Below are positions 63,789 to 64,000 of a DNA stretch of 64,000 bases, one piece after another. This DNA is from Flavobacterium aeripolare (GTDB lineage Bacteria > Bacteroidota > Bacteroidia > Flavobacteriales > Flavobacteriaceae). The stretch lies in assembly GCF_013294025.1 (NCBI RefSeq), contig NZ_JABSNL010000005.1, forward strand, positions 1-64,000, read 5' to 3'. A program made the position numbers and the translations under genes. Each line of letters begins with the position of its first letter. Within the stretch, counting starts at the first letter, position 1. Under the pieces are notes generated by a model that did no database searches, had not been told where the DNA came from, and saw only the letters and a list, made by a program, of their open reading frames with translations.

Positions 63789-64000
63789 CTAATCTCATTT
63801 AGCAGGTCCTCGTAGCTATACTCTTTATCTGGCACATCAGTGTTGTGTACTTTAATACGTAATGCTCTTAATCCAGATACACCTTGTAATTCTTGAACGT
63901 CAAATTGCTCAATCGTAGGTTCTAAAATATTTTTAAATTGCAAAAATTTAATGTACTTTAAATACTCTTTCTCCTCGTAATCGTTAGAATATACAATGGT
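63785..64000 (-). CDS. 3' end of an unidentified gene, cut by the window edge
   Basis: The last 71 codons and the stop TAA of a minus-strand gene lie here, in frame to the right edge. The product end contains SNDYEEKEYLKYIKFLQ, EPTIEQFDVQELQG and DKEYSYEDLLNEIS. It is hydrophilic and I do not recognise a family. Its stop overlaps the stop of the HD-PycTM gene on the other strand by 3-4 bp. Confidence 0.75.
   Translation of the reverse strand, partial: TIVYSNDYEEKEYLKYIKFLQFKNILEPTIEQFDVQELQGVSGLRALRIKVHNTDVPDKEYSYEDLLNEIS

Overview
This AT-rich window reads as a chromosomal segment of a Flavobacteriaceae bacterium, most likely Flavobacterium or a close relative. The signs are protein families typical of that group (DUF4293, DUF937, a BatA-domain protein, a TonB-dependent receptor with a carboxypeptidase-regulatory N-terminus, Rho with a long low-complexity insertion), several promoters of the TTG-N17-TAnnTTTG type, no strong Shine-Dalgarno sites, and at least four copies of an intergenic structured element common in flavobacterial genomes. 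Most of the window is core genome. I see no rRNA, tRNA, insertion sequence, prophage or CRISPR array. The last CDS runs off the right edge.

Layout. 0.1-6 kb: a paired M16 protease operon and a large multi-PAS histidine kinase. 6.5-11.3 kb: lipoamide dehydrogenase, an ABC exporter, truA, and a divergent phosphodiesterase-like gene. 11.3-16.3 kb: a TPR histidine kinase with its LuxR-type regulator, DUF4293, rho. 16.4-26.7 kb: an RsmB-type methyltransferase, kup, a low-complexity secreted protein, a Ycf48-like lipoprotein, an endonuclease III without its Fe-S cysteines, a peroxiredoxin, a conserved unnamed protein, a PhnP-like hydrolase. 26.7-31 kb: a minus-strand operon with an esterase, a small membrane protein, a dihydroorotase homologue lacking its metal ligands, and a BatA-domain protein. 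31-42.3 kb: lactonase, DEAD-type helicase, DUF2400, LolD-like ATPase, msrA, small membrane proteins, then serC-serA with an acyl-CoA reductase and a divergent ferredoxin. 42.4-49.2 kb: TonB receptor, ychF, a metallo-beta-lactamase-fold protein, about 1 kb of non-coding DNA with a 68-bp tandem repeat, and an FMN reductase. 49.6-54.7 kb: topoisomerase IV parE and parC with a decayed DUF1016 (YhcG-like) gene between them. 54.7-56.6 kb: a second PAS histidine kinase.

The most unusual part is 56.9-63.8 kb. It holds a protein with kinase-like catalytic motifs, a beta-propeller-like lipoprotein, a 1234-residue lipoprotein that joins a calcineurin-type phosphatase, a Fam20/CotH-like kinase domain and an outer-membrane barrel, and an HD phosphohydrolase fused to a Pycsar-effector-type (PycTM/DUF5706) membrane domain. 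No cyclase gene is visible next to the last one. These assignments come from motif reading only.

The non-coding fraction is also informative. Four copies of a paired-arm RNA-like element in two subtypes (23.1, 34.5, 47.9 and 49.4 kb) and an exact-period 68-bp repeat (48.1-48.55 kb) are not explained by the genes. Most transcription units end in clear hairpin/T-run terminators, several of them shared by convergent genes.
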